Source of the DNA: Candidatus Thorarchaeota archaeon
Lineage (GTDB): Archaea > Asgardarchaeota > Thorarchaeia > Thorarchaeales > Thorarchaeaceae
NCBI GenBank assembly: GCA_011365025.1
Contig: RDOF01000008.1
Span: 27,127-91,126, forward strand
Direction of reading: 5' to 3'
Length of the DNA stretch: 64,000 nucleotides
Part shown: in pieces, positions 16,440 to 24,823 of the stretch
Position numbering within the stretch: position 1 is the stretch's first letter
Layout of the letters: every line of letters starts with the position of its first letter
Translations under genes and position numbers: made by a program
Notes under the pieces: generated by a model
Told to the model about the DNA's origin: nothing
Database searches by the model: none
The model's input: only the letters and a program-made list of their open reading frames with translations

Positions 16440-16946
16440 ATGCCTCCTGCAAAGATACTAACGCTCATCGTTATCATAATGGCATTCAGTACCAGCACAG
16501 GGAATCTTTCTTTGCGGGTGGGAAGTCAGTATATACTCGCAGGTAGTAATGTCACGCTTACTGTGGATTTCGGAAATGGTACAATTACTACCTTCAGCAA
16601 TTTGGCAGGTCCAGATGTGTTAGCAATCACGGAATCAGTTCTGAAAGTGGAAACGGAGTGGGCCGGCGGCTTTGCTTTTGTGAATTCCATAGAAGGCATA
16701 TCAAATAGCTTGGAGGATGGCCTATGGTGGCAATATTGGGTAAATGGGGACTATGGCCAAATTGCCGCCAACCAATATGAGATTCAGGACAACGACCACG
16801 TGTTATGGAATAGAACCAGGTCTGCAGTCAACACAGATTCATACCCAGAAAACACTACTGAACTTCTTGCCTTCGGAATGTTGTTGGCCGCACTTGCCTC
16901 AGGGTTCATTATACTTGTCAGATATTTGATGAAGAAAGGAGAATAG
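16440..16946 (+). CDS. Secreted DUF4430 (transcobalamin C-domain-like) membrane-anchored protein
   Basis: 168 residues: an N-terminal signal sequence (ILTLIVIIMAFSTSTG), an extracellular domain, and a C-terminal membrane helix (LLAFGMLLAALASGFIILVRYL). The part SNSLEDGLWWQYWVNGDYGQ followed by NDHVLWN is the DUF4430 signature, a domain with the fold of the transcobalamin C-terminal domain. ATG 16440 follows AAGGTG; a GTG 6 bases earlier is less likely. It begins a same-strand run with another secreted protein and an ECF S component, so it probably serves as surface receptor or docking protein for uptake of a vitamin-like solute, perhaps a corrinoid (inference). Confidence 0.75.
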   Translation: MPPAKILTLIVIIMAFSTSTGNLSLRVGSQYILAGSNVTLTVDFGNGTITTFSNLAGPDVLAITESVLKVETEWAGGFAFVNSIEGISNSLEDGLWWQYWVNGDYGQIAANQYEIQDNDHVLWNRTRSAVNTDSYPENTTELLAFGMLLAALASGFIILVRYLMKKGE

Positions 16947-16952
16947 AATTCT

Positions 16953-17660
16953 ATGAAAGGAAGAAGCCTACTCATAATTCTGGTAGCGATACTCTTTGCA
17001 TCTACATTGGCTATAGGAGCTGCATCTGCCCAAGAGCCGTTAGTGCCAAATACCCGTTTGGCATGGACCGTAGTCCAGGCCCCAGAAACGCCTTTCACGC
17101 TCTGGTATTCAGGATCGGGGGCCTGGCTTGCAGAACCGGATAGCATAATGGTATTCAGCATCTCATCCATTGCAGATGACTTTGAAGGAACTCTTAGCCT
17201 TGGAAACGCGACCTGGGATGGAAATGATACTGATATCGCCATGGACTTGGTTCTTGGAGTCTGGCCGTGGAATCCAGGCCTTATTATTGAAACAAGCAAC
17301 GATAGCTTGATTGAGCTGAATGCCACAGCATATTCAGCAGGAGAATCTTCAGGAACAATAGAATCTTACATCGACATAGTAGAGGCGTCTGGCACGGAGT
17401 ACAAATGCATTATATTCGACTACATGCAGAACCCCACTGAAGTAGGTGAGCCGCAAATAACAAAACTTGCATATGATTTAGAGTCCGGCATCTTGGTTTT
17501 TGCGAACACTAGCTACACATTCCAAGCCCCGTATATTTTGGTCATCGAGCTTGCATTGGTCACCTATCCTTCACCGTTTAACCTTCTACTGGGAATAGGC
17601 GTGGCGGGAGCATTGACTGTGACTATCAGTGCTATTGTTGCATTACGAAGAAGAAGGTGA
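16953..17660 (+). CDS. Secreted membrane-anchored protein of unknown family
   Basis: 235 residues with a clear signal peptide (SLLIILVAILFASTLAIGAASA, cleavage likely after ASA), an extracellular domain of beta-rich character with several N-glycosylation sequons, and a C-terminal membrane helix (LLGIGVAGALTVTISAIVAL) followed by RRRR. No catalytic motif seen. It starts 6 bases after the DUF4430 gene and precedes the ECF S component by 116 bases, so it is probably part of the same uptake system at the outer face of the membrane. Family not recognised. Confidence 0.75.
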   Translation: MKGRSLLIILVAILFASTLAIGAASAQEPLVPNTRLAWTVVQAPETPFTLWYSGSGAWLAEPDSIMVFSISSIADDFEGTLSLGNATWDGNDTDIAMDLVLGVWPWNPGLIIETSNDSLIELNATAYSAGESSGTIESYIDIVEASGTEYKCIIFDYMQNPTEVGEPQITKLAYDLESGILVFANTSYTFQAPYILVIELALVTYPSPFNLLLGIGVAGALTVTISAIVALRRRR

Positions 17661-17776
17661 TAGAACTAGTGCGCAAGAAAAAGCAGGAGCTATACCAGAT
17701 TGGCAAGTCGGAAGAGAATCGCCTACGCCCATCAATGTCTAGAAGAGTGCAAAAGGGGGAATAGCAAATACAGGCC

Positions 17777-18466
17777 TTGTCAGATCTCGGTCTTAGCTTT
17801 CTCATCATAGTAACCACCGTAGTAGTGTTGGCTGGCTGCGCCAGATGGTTTAGCCGTCGGGCCCATACTAGTGCTGGCGATTCGTATGGAGGAATAGACC
17901 GAACAAGATGGGTATCAATTGCCGCGTTGATGACTTCTTTGGTTCTCGTTGGCAACTATGCTCTGGTAGCGATCCCCAATGTTGAACTGGGAACCGTCGT
18001 TATTTTCCTGACTGGAAACGTATTTGGATTCTATATGGGAGCGTGGTGTGTACTGCTTTCTTCAGTTCTTTTTGGCGTGATTAATCCCTGGGGCGGCCTT
18101 ATACCTCAGATATGGATTACGCAGGTTTTAGGATGGTTTCTTGTTGCGTTTACAGGAACCCTGATTTCAGAGGTTAAACAGGATAGTGGGAGCGTAGGGG
18201 AGACGTCCTTGTTCTTTGCATTCATTGGTTTTGCTTTGACTCTGTTCTTCGATTTGTTCACGAATCTTGGGTATTCATGGGCTTTCACGATTCCATATTC
18301 AGTGGCACTTTTGTCCGGATTGCCATTCATGATTGTTCATGTAGTCACCAATGGCATCATCTTCGCCGGATTAGTACCTGTCACAAGGCAGGTTATAAGA
18401 AGGAATTTTGGAAACATAATCTGGGACAAACAAGAGGATGATTTAACCCACCTTGGAGAAGAATAA
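17777..18466 (+). CDS. ECF transporter substrate-binding (S) component
   Basis: A 229-residue membrane protein with about six helices; the stretch GTVVIFLTGNVFGFYMGAWCVLLSSVLFGVINPWGG is typical of S components of energy-coupling-factor vitamin transporters, where a short loop follows the third or fourth helix. S components bind the vitamin and need an EcfA/EcfT module for energy; such a module is at 62.3-63.9 kb. TTG 17777 is the first possible start after an in-frame stop; an AGGGGGA lies about 20 bases upstream, so the ribosome site is weak. Neighbouring secreted proteins point to an unusual uptake system. Substrate unknown; corrinoid is a guess from DUF4430. Confidence 0.78.
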   Translation: MSDLGLSFLIIVTTVVVLAGCARWFSRRAHTSAGDSYGGIDRTRWVSIAALMTSLVLVGNYALVAIPNVELGTVVIFLTGNVFGFYMGAWCVLLSSVLFGVINPWGGLIPQIWITQVLGWFLVAFTGTLISEVKQDSGSVGETSLFFAFIGFALTLFFDLFTNLGYSWAFTIPYSVALLSGLPFMIVHVVTNGIIFAGLVPVTRQVIRRNFGNIIWDKQEDDLTHLGEE

Positions 18467-18495
18467 AAGGAACATCAAGCAAAGGGTAATGGAGC

Positions 18496-19134
18496 GTGTT
18501 TGAACTGTCTTGGAAGGAGAAAGTCAATCAAATTGCAGAAGCTGCTGATGGACGCGTTGCGCCTGCATTCAAACCGCATCACGCAGCCGTTGCTTTGATT
18601 ATGATTGGCAGAGAACAGCCGCTTGGACGCTATGACCTATGCGCGGCAATGTCAATTGGAGAAGGCAGTGCACGTACTCTTCTAAAGCGGCTTGGAGAAT
18701 CAGGCTATGTAACTGCTGATGGCAGGCAAGGACAAAGACTGACCTCTGAAGGACAAGCGCTTTTCGATGCCATCTCGAAAGACATTCCAAGAGGGCTCTT
18801 CCTTGAAGTGCGCAGAATTGTGACTCATGAATCGGCATATGCAAATCTAGTGAAGGGTCAAGCAGATAGAATCAAGGACGGAATTAGACAACGTGATGAA
18901 GCCATAATTCAAGGTGGTTATGGCATAGCGGGAGCTACAACTCTGATTCACAAAAATGGAACCCTGCTAATGCCCCCAGGAGACTTTCAGATGCTGCTCG
19001 AATATCAGACCGAGACCTTTCTACTGATGGAGAGCCTCAGACCAGAAGAAAAGGATGTGATTGTCATCGGATCAGCAGATGATGAACGGCTTGCAAGAGA
19101 GGTTTCAATGGCGGCAGTTCTAACGCTCTTTTAA
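18496..19134 (+). CDS. DUF4443 archaeal HTH regulator
   Basis: 212 residues. Residues 20-90 form a winged helix (AAVALIMIGREQPLGRYDLCAAMSIGEGSARTLLKRLGESGYV). The C-terminal half matches the DUF4443 pattern of archaeal regulators, with GGYGIAGATTLIHKNGTLLMPP and the ending DVIVIGSADDERLAREVSMAAVLTL. Such proteins are thought to sense a small ligand with the C domain and bind DNA with the N domain. GTG 18496 is used because ATG 18489 is out of frame. It lies 11 bases upstream of the XPF-type nuclease gene, so the two are probably co-transcribed. Confidence 0.8.
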   Translation: MFELSWKEKVNQIAEAADGRVAPAFKPHHAAVALIMIGREQPLGRYDLCAAMSIGEGSARTLLKRLGESGYVTADGRQGQRLTSEGQALFDAISKDIPRGLFLEVRRIVTHESAYANLVKGQADRIKDGIRQRDEAIIQGGYGIAGATTLIHKNGTLLMPPGDFQMLLEYQTETFLLMESLRPEEKDVIVIGSADDERLAREVSMAAVLTLF

Positions 19135-19145
19135 GAGGCTTCAAC

Positions 19146-19979
19146 ATGCAGATGGATCTCTTTGGAAACGTTCCGGAAATAGTAGTTGATATCCACGAAA
19201 CAAAGGGAAAGAGAGTCAATGCAGTAAAGCATCTCATATCAATGCTTGAGAAGGAAGGGATACAATACACTATCCAGAAGATACCCATTGGCGACATTCT
19301 GGGCCCGAATGGAATAGCAATTGAAAGGAAGACCATTAGCGATCTAGTCAATACTCTAAAGGGCAGTGCATCGGGAGTACCACGCTTCACGAAACAAATG
19401 AAAGCCCTTTTGGAGTATGAGAAACCATACCTATTGATTGAGAACCATTTGGCAATTCGAAGAGACCCTATGAAGGGCTGTGTTTACATACCGTTCAAGA
19501 CAAGACAGACCAAAGGAAGACCATACGTAGTCACTATGGAAAGGGTTAGCTATATTCATCCTTCCGCCTTGGACGCACTGGTGGAGAGCGTTCGAGAACA
19601 GGGGATTCAGATTCTCTCAGGCTATAACGCACTTCATGCCGCAGGCCTCTTGTATGGCATTCTGAAAGAGGACGATGCATCCTCAAAAGAAGCAAAGGAA
19701 AAAAGACTACCAGTGATAAGAACTCGAAAGGGGCTTGATTCGGTCTCGGATGAACAGGAATTCTTTGTTGCTGGACTGCCGAGCGTCAATGTTGTTAGAG
19801 CCAAGAGCCTACTCAGGAAATTTGGGACACCTCTTGACGTAGTGACACGCACTGATGAATGGACTCAGGTTTCAGGAATTGGACCAAAAACAGCCGAATC
19901 AGCAAGAAGAATCCTTTACTCGGAGTATGCACGCAGTGAAGAGGACGACGCATCTGCAGATACGCCTGAAACCGAATAA
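19146..19979 (+). CDS. xpf: XPF/ERCC4-type structure-specific endonuclease
   Basis: 277 residues, the short helicase-less form of archaeal XPF. The nuclease domain (residues 10-150) carries IVVDIHETKGKRVNAVKHL, then GDILGPNGIAIERKTISDLVNTL, which holds the GDx(n)ERKxxxD catalytic motif. The C-terminal third has tandem helix-hairpin-helix motifs (FFVAGLPSVNVVRAKSLLRKFG and VSGIGPKTAESARRIL) for DNA binding. It cuts flap and fork structures in repair, usually as a dimer with PCNA. The start MQMDLFGN resembles a PCNA-interacting peptide (QMDLF), though at the N terminus. Ends 73 bases before the inositol-phosphate synthase gene. Confidence 0.9.
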   Translation: MQMDLFGNVPEIVVDIHETKGKRVNAVKHLISMLEKEGIQYTIQKIPIGDILGPNGIAIERKTISDLVNTLKGSASGVPRFTKQMKALLEYEKPYLLIENHLAIRRDPMKGCVYIPFKTRQTKGRPYVVTMERVSYIHPSALDALVESVREQGIQILSGYNALHAAGLLYGILKEDDASSKEAKEKRLPVIRTRKGLDSVSDEQEFFVAGLPSVNVVRAKSLLRKFGTPLDVVTRTDEWTQVSGIGPKTAESARRILYSEYARSEEDDASADTPETE

Positions 19980-19994
19980 GGTTCAGCTCGCAAG

Positions 19995-20002
19995 TTTTAA
20001 AA
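19995..20002 (+). promoter_or_regulatory. TATA box of inositol-1-phosphate synthase
   Basis: TTTTAAAA, 51 bases before ATG 20053; the expected start site near 20025 gives a short leader. Confidence 0.55.
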
Positions 20003-20052
20003 GCTGTAACTATTCTATGGCCAGAGAATACTAGGCAGAAGGTGCCATCCAT

Positions 20053-21141
20053 ATGGGCGACGTACGAATAGCAATCGCAGGACTTGGGAACTGTGCATCA
20101 GCTCTCATTCAAGGAACGCACTATTATCGGAATGCCAGAGCGGATGAGGAAGTTCCGGGATTAATGCATGTTGATTTTGGTGGGTACTTCCCCAAGGATC
20201 TGAAGTTTGTCGCTGCTTTTGAGGCGAATAAGAAGAAGATTGGACTTGACATTGCAGATGCAATGTGGGCTGAACCCAACTGCTGTTGGAAGTTTGCTCC
20301 TGATGTTCCAAAGACAGGAGTCAAAGTGCTTCCCGGTCCAGTATCTGATGGTGTGGCCCCTCATATGAGAGAGTCGTTCTTTGCGTACGACGAAAATGAG
20401 ATTGAGCCAGTAGACATAGCTGAGGAATTGAGAAAGTCGAAGGCGGACCTGCTAGTAAGCTATTTGCCAGTAGGAAGTGCACATGCATCACGAATGTATG
20501 CAGAGGCTGCTCTTGAAGCAGAGATAGGGCTCATTAACGCGATTCCCGAGTTTATCGTGTCGAACCCAAATGATCCTATAGCTCAGGGATTCGAAAAGAA
20601 GGGACTACCGGCGGCCGGAGATGATATTAAGAGCCAGCTCGGTGCCACAATTCTTCACAGAGTCTTAGCTCAGCTCTTCGACAAACGTGGACTTATTCTT
20701 CAAAATACTTACCAGTTGAACATTGGAGGTAACACTGACTTCGAAAACATGCAGGTGGAGAACAGACTAAGCTCCAAGAGAATCAGCAAGACCGAGGCCG
20801 TCACAAGCTGCGTTGATTATGAGTTGCCAACCAAGATTGGACCCAGCGACTATGTCCCATTTCTCCAAGACAACAAGGTCTGCTACATCAGCATGCGATC
20901 AAAAGCATTTGGAGACCTGCCCATCGATTTGGATCTCAAACTATCTGTGCAAGACTCACCAAATAGCGGTGGAGTCATCATTGATGTGGCTAGAGCAGTG
21001 AAAATTGCTCTTGATCGAGGCATAGGTGGAGAGCTATCTAGCATTAGCTCCTATAGCTTCAAGCATCCCCGATATCAGATAGACGACTTCGAAGCGAGAA
21101 AGAGAGTCGACGAGTTCATCGAGGGAAAAAGAGAACGCTAG
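20053..21141 (+). CDS. ino1: Inositol-1-phosphate synthase
   Basis: 362 residues. This NAD-dependent enzyme converts glucose-6-phosphate to L-myo-inositol-1-phosphate, the head group precursor of archaeal inositol lipids. The Rossmann start VRIAIAGLGNCASALIQG, the YYRNARADEEVPGLMHVDFGG segment, LVSYLPVGSAHASRMYAEA, NAIPEFIVSN, the active-site region AAGDDIKSQLGATILHR, and NIGGNTDFENM are all hallmarks. It has its own TATA box. The likely next enzyme (CDP-alcohol phosphatidyltransferase, 32447) is also in the window. Confidence 0.95.
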   Translation: MGDVRIAIAGLGNCASALIQGTHYYRNARADEEVPGLMHVDFGGYFPKDLKFVAAFEANKKKIGLDIADAMWAEPNCCWKFAPDVPKTGVKVLPGPVSDGVAPHMRESFFAYDENEIEPVDIAEELRKSKADLLVSYLPVGSAHASRMYAEAALEAEIGLINAIPEFIVSNPNDPIAQGFEKKGLPAAGDDIKSQLGATILHRVLAQLFDKRGLILQNTYQLNIGGNTDFENMQVENRLSSKRISKTEAVTSCVDYELPTKIGPSDYVPFLQDNKVCYISMRSKAFGDLPIDLDLKLSVQDSPNSGGVIIDVARAVKIALDRGIGGELSSISSYSFKHPRYQIDDFEARKRVDEFIEGKRER

Positions 21142-21204
21142 GTCAGCGGACAGAAGGAGAGTCTTGGTCCAGCAAGAAACTGGACCAAGTTCTTTATGGT
21201 ACTT

Positions 21205-22350
21205 TTAAAGCTCAGTGAAGCTTCTAGCAGTATCATCATCCAACCTCTTGATTACTTCAACCAAGAGGTCAACAGCACTCTCAACATCTGTCATGTCGAG
21301 CATTGCATGGTGTGAATGAATATGCCTGGTAGGAATTCCAATGAACAGAGATGGCACGCCCATTCCAGTGAGGTGAATTGCACCAGCATCAGTTCCTCCG
21401 GCTTTCAGGAAAGCTGGTTGATGCCTAATGCCCGTTTCTTCCGCAATATCAAGTACAAATTTGCGGAATCTTGGGTTGGGAATCATTGAACCATCGCCTG
21501 CAGAGATCGAAGCCCCCTTGCCCATCTTTTGAACAAGACCGTCGACCCCAGGAACATCACCTGAGATGTCAACATCCAGAGCGAATCCAATGTCAGGGAG
21601 AATCATTTGAGCGGCGGTACGAGCCCCACGGAGGCCCACCTCTTCCTGAGTTGTGGAAACTGCATAGACAGTGTTGGGATGGTCGATAGCTTCCTCCGAA
21701 AGCCTACGCAGAACCTCAAGAGCAATGAATACGCCAATGCGGTCATCAAAGGCCTTGGCAACGGCAATTGTCACATCACGAGATATTTCTTCGGAGCCTT
21801 TCTTCTCCTCGTCTTTCTTCTCTTTTCGTTTGCGTTGCATTACACGGAAGGTAGCTAGTGGTACCGCAGGGTCTCCAACGCGGATTCCAAGCGCCTCAAC
21901 TTCCTTCTTAGAACTGCAACCAATATCAATGAACATTTTTTCCTTGGTAACAACCTTAGCCCGGTCCTCGGGACTTAGAACATGCGGAGGAGGTGCTCCA
22001 ATGACTCCAATCACTTTTTCAGTGCCCATTGAGGGACTGATTAGGATCTCCTGTGTGAGCAGAGTCTGATCCCACCAACCACCCAATTGATGAAATCTCA
22101 GAAATCCACTCTTCTCAATGTTGGTTATTACAAAGCCAATTTCATCCACATGACCTGCAAGCATTATCTTTGGGCCTTTGCTCCCCTTGCGGAAAACTAC
22201 CGATCCCATTCGATCATAAAGAGTTTCATCGGCATACTTTTGCCCATAGTCGCGCACAATTTTTTGGGCTTCATGTTCATGGCCACTTGGCCCAAATGCG
22301 TTGCACAGATTTTCGAGCAGGGCTATGTCAAGCTCTTTTCCAGCCATCAT
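21205..22350 (-). CDS. M42-family metallo-aminopeptidase
   Basis: 381 residues. The M42 family includes tetrahedral aminopeptidases (TET) of archaea that trim peptides and bind two metal ions. Key elements are AGHVDEIGFVI (metal His/Asp), AKAFDDRIGVF (bridging Asp), STTQEEVGLRGA (catalytic Glu-Glu), FALDVDISGDVPG and a final RHIHSHHAMLDMTD (metal His). A Lys/Glu-rich insert (RKRKEKKDEEKKG) interrupts the PDZ-like subdomain near residue 180. The start is one of three codons between 22345 and 22356; ATG 22350 is chosen. It is soluble and cytoplasmic. Confidence 0.92.
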   Translation of the reverse strand: MMAGKELDIALLENLCNAFGPSGHEHEAQKIVRDYGQKYADETLYDRMGSVVFRKGSKGPKIMLAGHVDEIGFVITNIEKSGFLRFHQLGGWWDQTLLTQEILISPSMGTEKVIGVIGAPPPHVLSPEDRAKVVTKEKMFIDIGCSSKKEVEALGIRVGDPAVPLATFRVMQRKRKEKKDEEKKGSEEISRDVTIAVAKAFDDRIGVFIALEVLRRLSEEAIDHPNTVYAVSTTQEEVGLRGARTAAQMILPDIGFALDVDISGDVPGVDGLVQKMGKGASISAGDGSMIPNPRFRKFVLDIAEETGIRHQPAFLKAGGTDAGAIHLTGMGVPSLFIGIPTRHIHSHHAMLDMTDVESAVDLLVEVIKRLDDDTARSFTEL

Positions 22351-22449
22351 TTTCACTTCAGCTTGAATTTGTCAAGTGACTGCTGGAGAAAAAATGGGGT
22401 GTATAGTAGTTTCGGTCAATGCAGAAGAATTCCAAAGTCAGGAGTTTGC

Positions 22450-22989
22450 TTAAGAAATGGAGAATTCAGCCAATCGGCGAAAGGCTTCCTCCACATTTTG
22501 CCCCGTTAATGCACTCGTTTCCAAGTAGCCATTCAGTCCGTGCTGTTCGGCAAAGGCCATGCCCATCTCCGTTGTGATGACTCGTTCATCGTCAAGATCA
22601 ACTTTGTTTGCCAGAAGAATAATTGGAATGCGTTCGCCTAGTGCATTCTCCGTCTCCTCAATCCACTTTGGCAACTCCATATAGGTGGATTTTCGGGTAG
22701 TATCAAAAACAAGGAGGGCCCCCTTGCTCCCACGATAGTAGCTCCCGCGAATGAAGTCAAAGCGCTGCTGTCCAGCCAAGTCCCAAACAAGAAGCTTGAC
22801 TATAATCTGACGACCATTGTCACCATCGACTGCAACGGTCTTAACTGCAAATTGAGAGCCAATCGTCACAATATACTGCTCGGAGAATTTCTGCGTAAGA
22901 AATCTGTTGACTAGAGCCGTTTTGCCACTACCTCCGGCTCCAATCATAACAACCTTTCGCATGAAATCAAATTCCGCAGCCCGAGCCAA
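22450..22989 (-). CDS. Rab-like small GTPase
   Basis: 179 residues and almost only a G domain: G1 GAGGSGKT (17-24), switch I YIVTIG with effector Thr42, G3 WDLAGQQRF (69-77), the Rab-like GSYYRGSKGALLVFDTT, G4 NKVD (128-131), and G5 ETSAL (157-161). This is closer to eukaryotic Rab/Ras sequences than to bacterial MglA. The chain ends at FSIS with no C-terminal Cys, so it lacks the prenylation anchor of Rab proteins. It stands alone on the minus strand. Membrane role is unproven. Confidence 0.93.
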   Translation of the reverse strand: MARAAEFDFMRKVVMIGAGGSGKTALVNRFLTQKFSEQYIVTIGSQFAVKTVAVDGDNGRQIIVKLLVWDLAGQQRFDFIRGSYYRGSKGALLVFDTTRKSTYMELPKWIEETENALGERIPIILLANKVDLDDERVITTEMGMAFAEQHGLNGYLETSALTGQNVEEAFRRLAEFSIS

Positions 22990-23238
22990 TTTGGTCCCTC
23001 GTATACTAAGTGTTCAAGCTAAGGGCAGCAGTTGGCCTACACTAATCGAGAGGAAACTGACAACCCTATCCGTCAGGTGGCAACTGTGAAGCCAGCCTAT
23101 TTAGCCTTTTTCGGCATTTAGTGACGAGCGTTTCGCACATGGATTACCCATGGCGCCCTTCAAGAGCGGCGATGGAAGTTCTTGGAAGAGATTATAACGA
23201 GTAACACCGGGGTGTTACCGTACCGGGAGGACAAGTCC

Positions 23239-23418
23239 TTGCGACTAATTACAGTAAAGATGAGCGACATCTACGTAAGCGGACTGGATAGACTGGTTGA
23301 GTTGGGGATGTATCCTTCAAGGAGCGAGGCGATTAGAGTTGCCATTAGAGACCTTCTACGCAGAGAGCTTTGGCCAGCAGAAGGGAGCCCGCTAAATATA
23401 GAGAAAGAGGACAAGTAA
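23239..23418 (+). CDS. Ribbon-helix-helix (CopG/NikR-type) DNA-binding regulator
   Basis: 59 residues: a beta-strand (RLITVKMSDIYV) and two helices (SGLDRLVELGMYPSRSEAIRVAIRDLLRREL) of the RHH fold, which binds DNA as dimer through the strand. The start is taken as TTG 23239 because GGGAGGA lies 7 bases upstream and the protein then has the usual RHH length; an earlier TTG at 23182 would add 19 unrelated residues. It precedes a small ABC permease/ATPase pair on the same strand by 100 bases and may control it (inference). Confidence 0.85.
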   Translation: MRLITVKMSDIYVSGLDRLVELGMYPSRSEAIRVAIRDLLRRELWPAEGSPLNIEKEDK

Positions 23419-23518
23419 AAGGACGCGTCTTTATTAGTGCAATCTCCATAAGACACATTAACACATTGCGTTTCAACACAATACACGTAGGGCCCGTAAA
23501 AGGGAGGTTAACACGCCA

Positions 23519-24040
23519 TTGAACTTCAGAGTCTTGTTCAAAAGCATCAGGTTTGCTTTTCGCGCCAAGAAACGCGTTATCACATTCATTATGATCTACG
23601 CCTTTCTCATAGTGATGGTCTCACGCGGATTAATGGTGGGAGGCGACGAACTCCTTTGGATATTTGCTGCCTTTGTGCTGGCAACCTTGTACGCCATTCT
23701 CATAGCGCAGTCGAGATCAAAGGATATTGCCATTCTCAAATGCGTTTCGTGGAATAACTCGGATATCTTCTTGCTGCTCGTTGGAGAAGTTGTACTTGTC
23801 TCTCTGGCTGCATTTCTACTCGTATTCCAAGTGAGTGTCGAAATCATGGGTTTGGTTGCATATTTCCAGCCACTCTTTGGAGTAGATCTGCTAGTGTGGC
23901 TGCAGGCGAATCTTGCAGTAGAGGTGACCCCACTCCTGGTTACTCTATTTGTAATCGTTATTCTTCAGTTGCCAGGCCTATTTCTAGCACAACGTCGGGC
24001 AATGATGATAGCTCCAATGAGAGCACTAAGGGAGGAATAA
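23519..24040 (+). CDS. Minimal FtsX-like ABC permease (173 aa)
   Basis: 173 residues with about four membrane helices (near residues 20-40, 45-65, 85-110 and 135-160) and only short loops. The segment QSRSKDIAILKCVSWNNSDIF and the end LAQRRAMMIAPMRALREE match the FtsX/MacB permease pattern (RxxDIAILK and xxPxxALR). Normal members have a large outside domain between helices 1 and 2; here it is missing, and the total is about half normal. TTG 23519 is set by GGGAGGT about 10 bases upstream. The ABC ATPase gene follows 3 bases on, so the two form a transporter or mechanotransmission complex. Confidence 0.78.
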   Translation: MNFRVLFKSIRFAFRAKKRVITFIMIYAFLIVMVSRGLMVGGDELLWIFAAFVLATLYAILIAQSRSKDIAILKCVSWNNSDIFLLLVGEVVLVSLAAFLLVFQVSVEIMGLVAYFQPLFGVDLLVWLQANLAVEVTPLLVTLFVIVILQLPGLFLAQRRAMMIAPMRALREE

Positions 24041-24043
24041 ACT

Positions 24044-24721
24044 ATGGCTAACGCAATCATCCAACTCGAAGATGTTAACAAGGAATACGGGAAAGGCAAG
24101 AAGACAGTAGCTGCTCTCAAGGATATCAACTTGGAGATTAGAAAGGGCGAGTTCATCGCTGTGGTTGGCCCCTCGGGATGCGGCAAGTCCACTTTGCTAC
24201 ATGTCATGGCCGGACTCGAACAGCCTACATCTGGAAGGGTTTTGCTTGATGGAGTAGATGTGACTCTAATCAGCGAGAGAGACCTGCCAAAGGTGAGAGC
24301 TCAGAAGATAGGCTTCGTTTTCCAATCCTTTCTACTCATCGAGGACCTCACGGCCTATGAGAACGTGGAGGCAGCGCTTTGGCCAAGTGTGGACCATACA
24401 AAGGAAAGGCAAGAGGCGATGACCCTTGAAGTCCTGCGTGAAGTTGACATGCTTGAGCGAAGGGACCACTTCCCACGCCAGATGTCCGGAGGAGAGCAAC
24501 AGCGAATTGCCATTGCTAGAGCTCTTGTGAATAATCCTCCAGTATTATTCTGCGACGAGCCCACAGGAAACTTGGACAGCAAGACTGGTGAAACCATTAT
24601 GCGATTCATCTCCAAGCTAGCAAAGGAGAAGAACATGACCGTGGTTTTGGTCACTCACAATGACGAACTCACGAAATACGCAGGCAAAGTCCTGAATATG
24701 AGGGATGGTGCTATTAGATAG
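24044..24721 (+). CDS. ABC transporter ATPase (LolD/MacB family)
   Basis: 225 residues, a complete ATPase: Walker A GPSGCGKST, Q-loop VFQSFLLIEDLTAYENV, signature MSGGEQQR, Walker B VLFCDEPTGNLDS and the switch His in VLVTHNDEL. The family partner is an FtsX-type permease, which is the gene 3 bases upstream. Such pairs move lipids or lipoproteins or act on cell-surface enzymes. The ATG start at 24044 is in a normal position after the permease stop. Confidence 0.92.
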   Translation: MANAIIQLEDVNKEYGKGKKTVAALKDINLEIRKGEFIAVVGPSGCGKSTLLHVMAGLEQPTSGRVLLDGVDVTLISERDLPKVRAQKIGFVFQSFLLIEDLTAYENVEAALWPSVDHTKERQEAMTLEVLREVDMLERRDHFPRQMSGGEQQRIAIARALVNNPPVLFCDEPTGNLDSKTGETIMRFISKLAKEKNMTVVLVTHNDELTKYAGKVLNMRDGAIR

Positions 24722-24823
24722 GTAACTCCAGCCTCGGAGTTGCCTCCCTCCTTCTTTCCAAAGAACAAACCTTTAGGGGACAATAGGACATACTGAATCA
24801 GCCATCGAGGAGTGCAAATTGGA

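Noticed and set aside
21671..22509. Two long plus-strand frames opposite the M42 peptidase and its upstream gap
   Set aside because: Antisense to a clear peptidase gene; composition is that of a complement frame.
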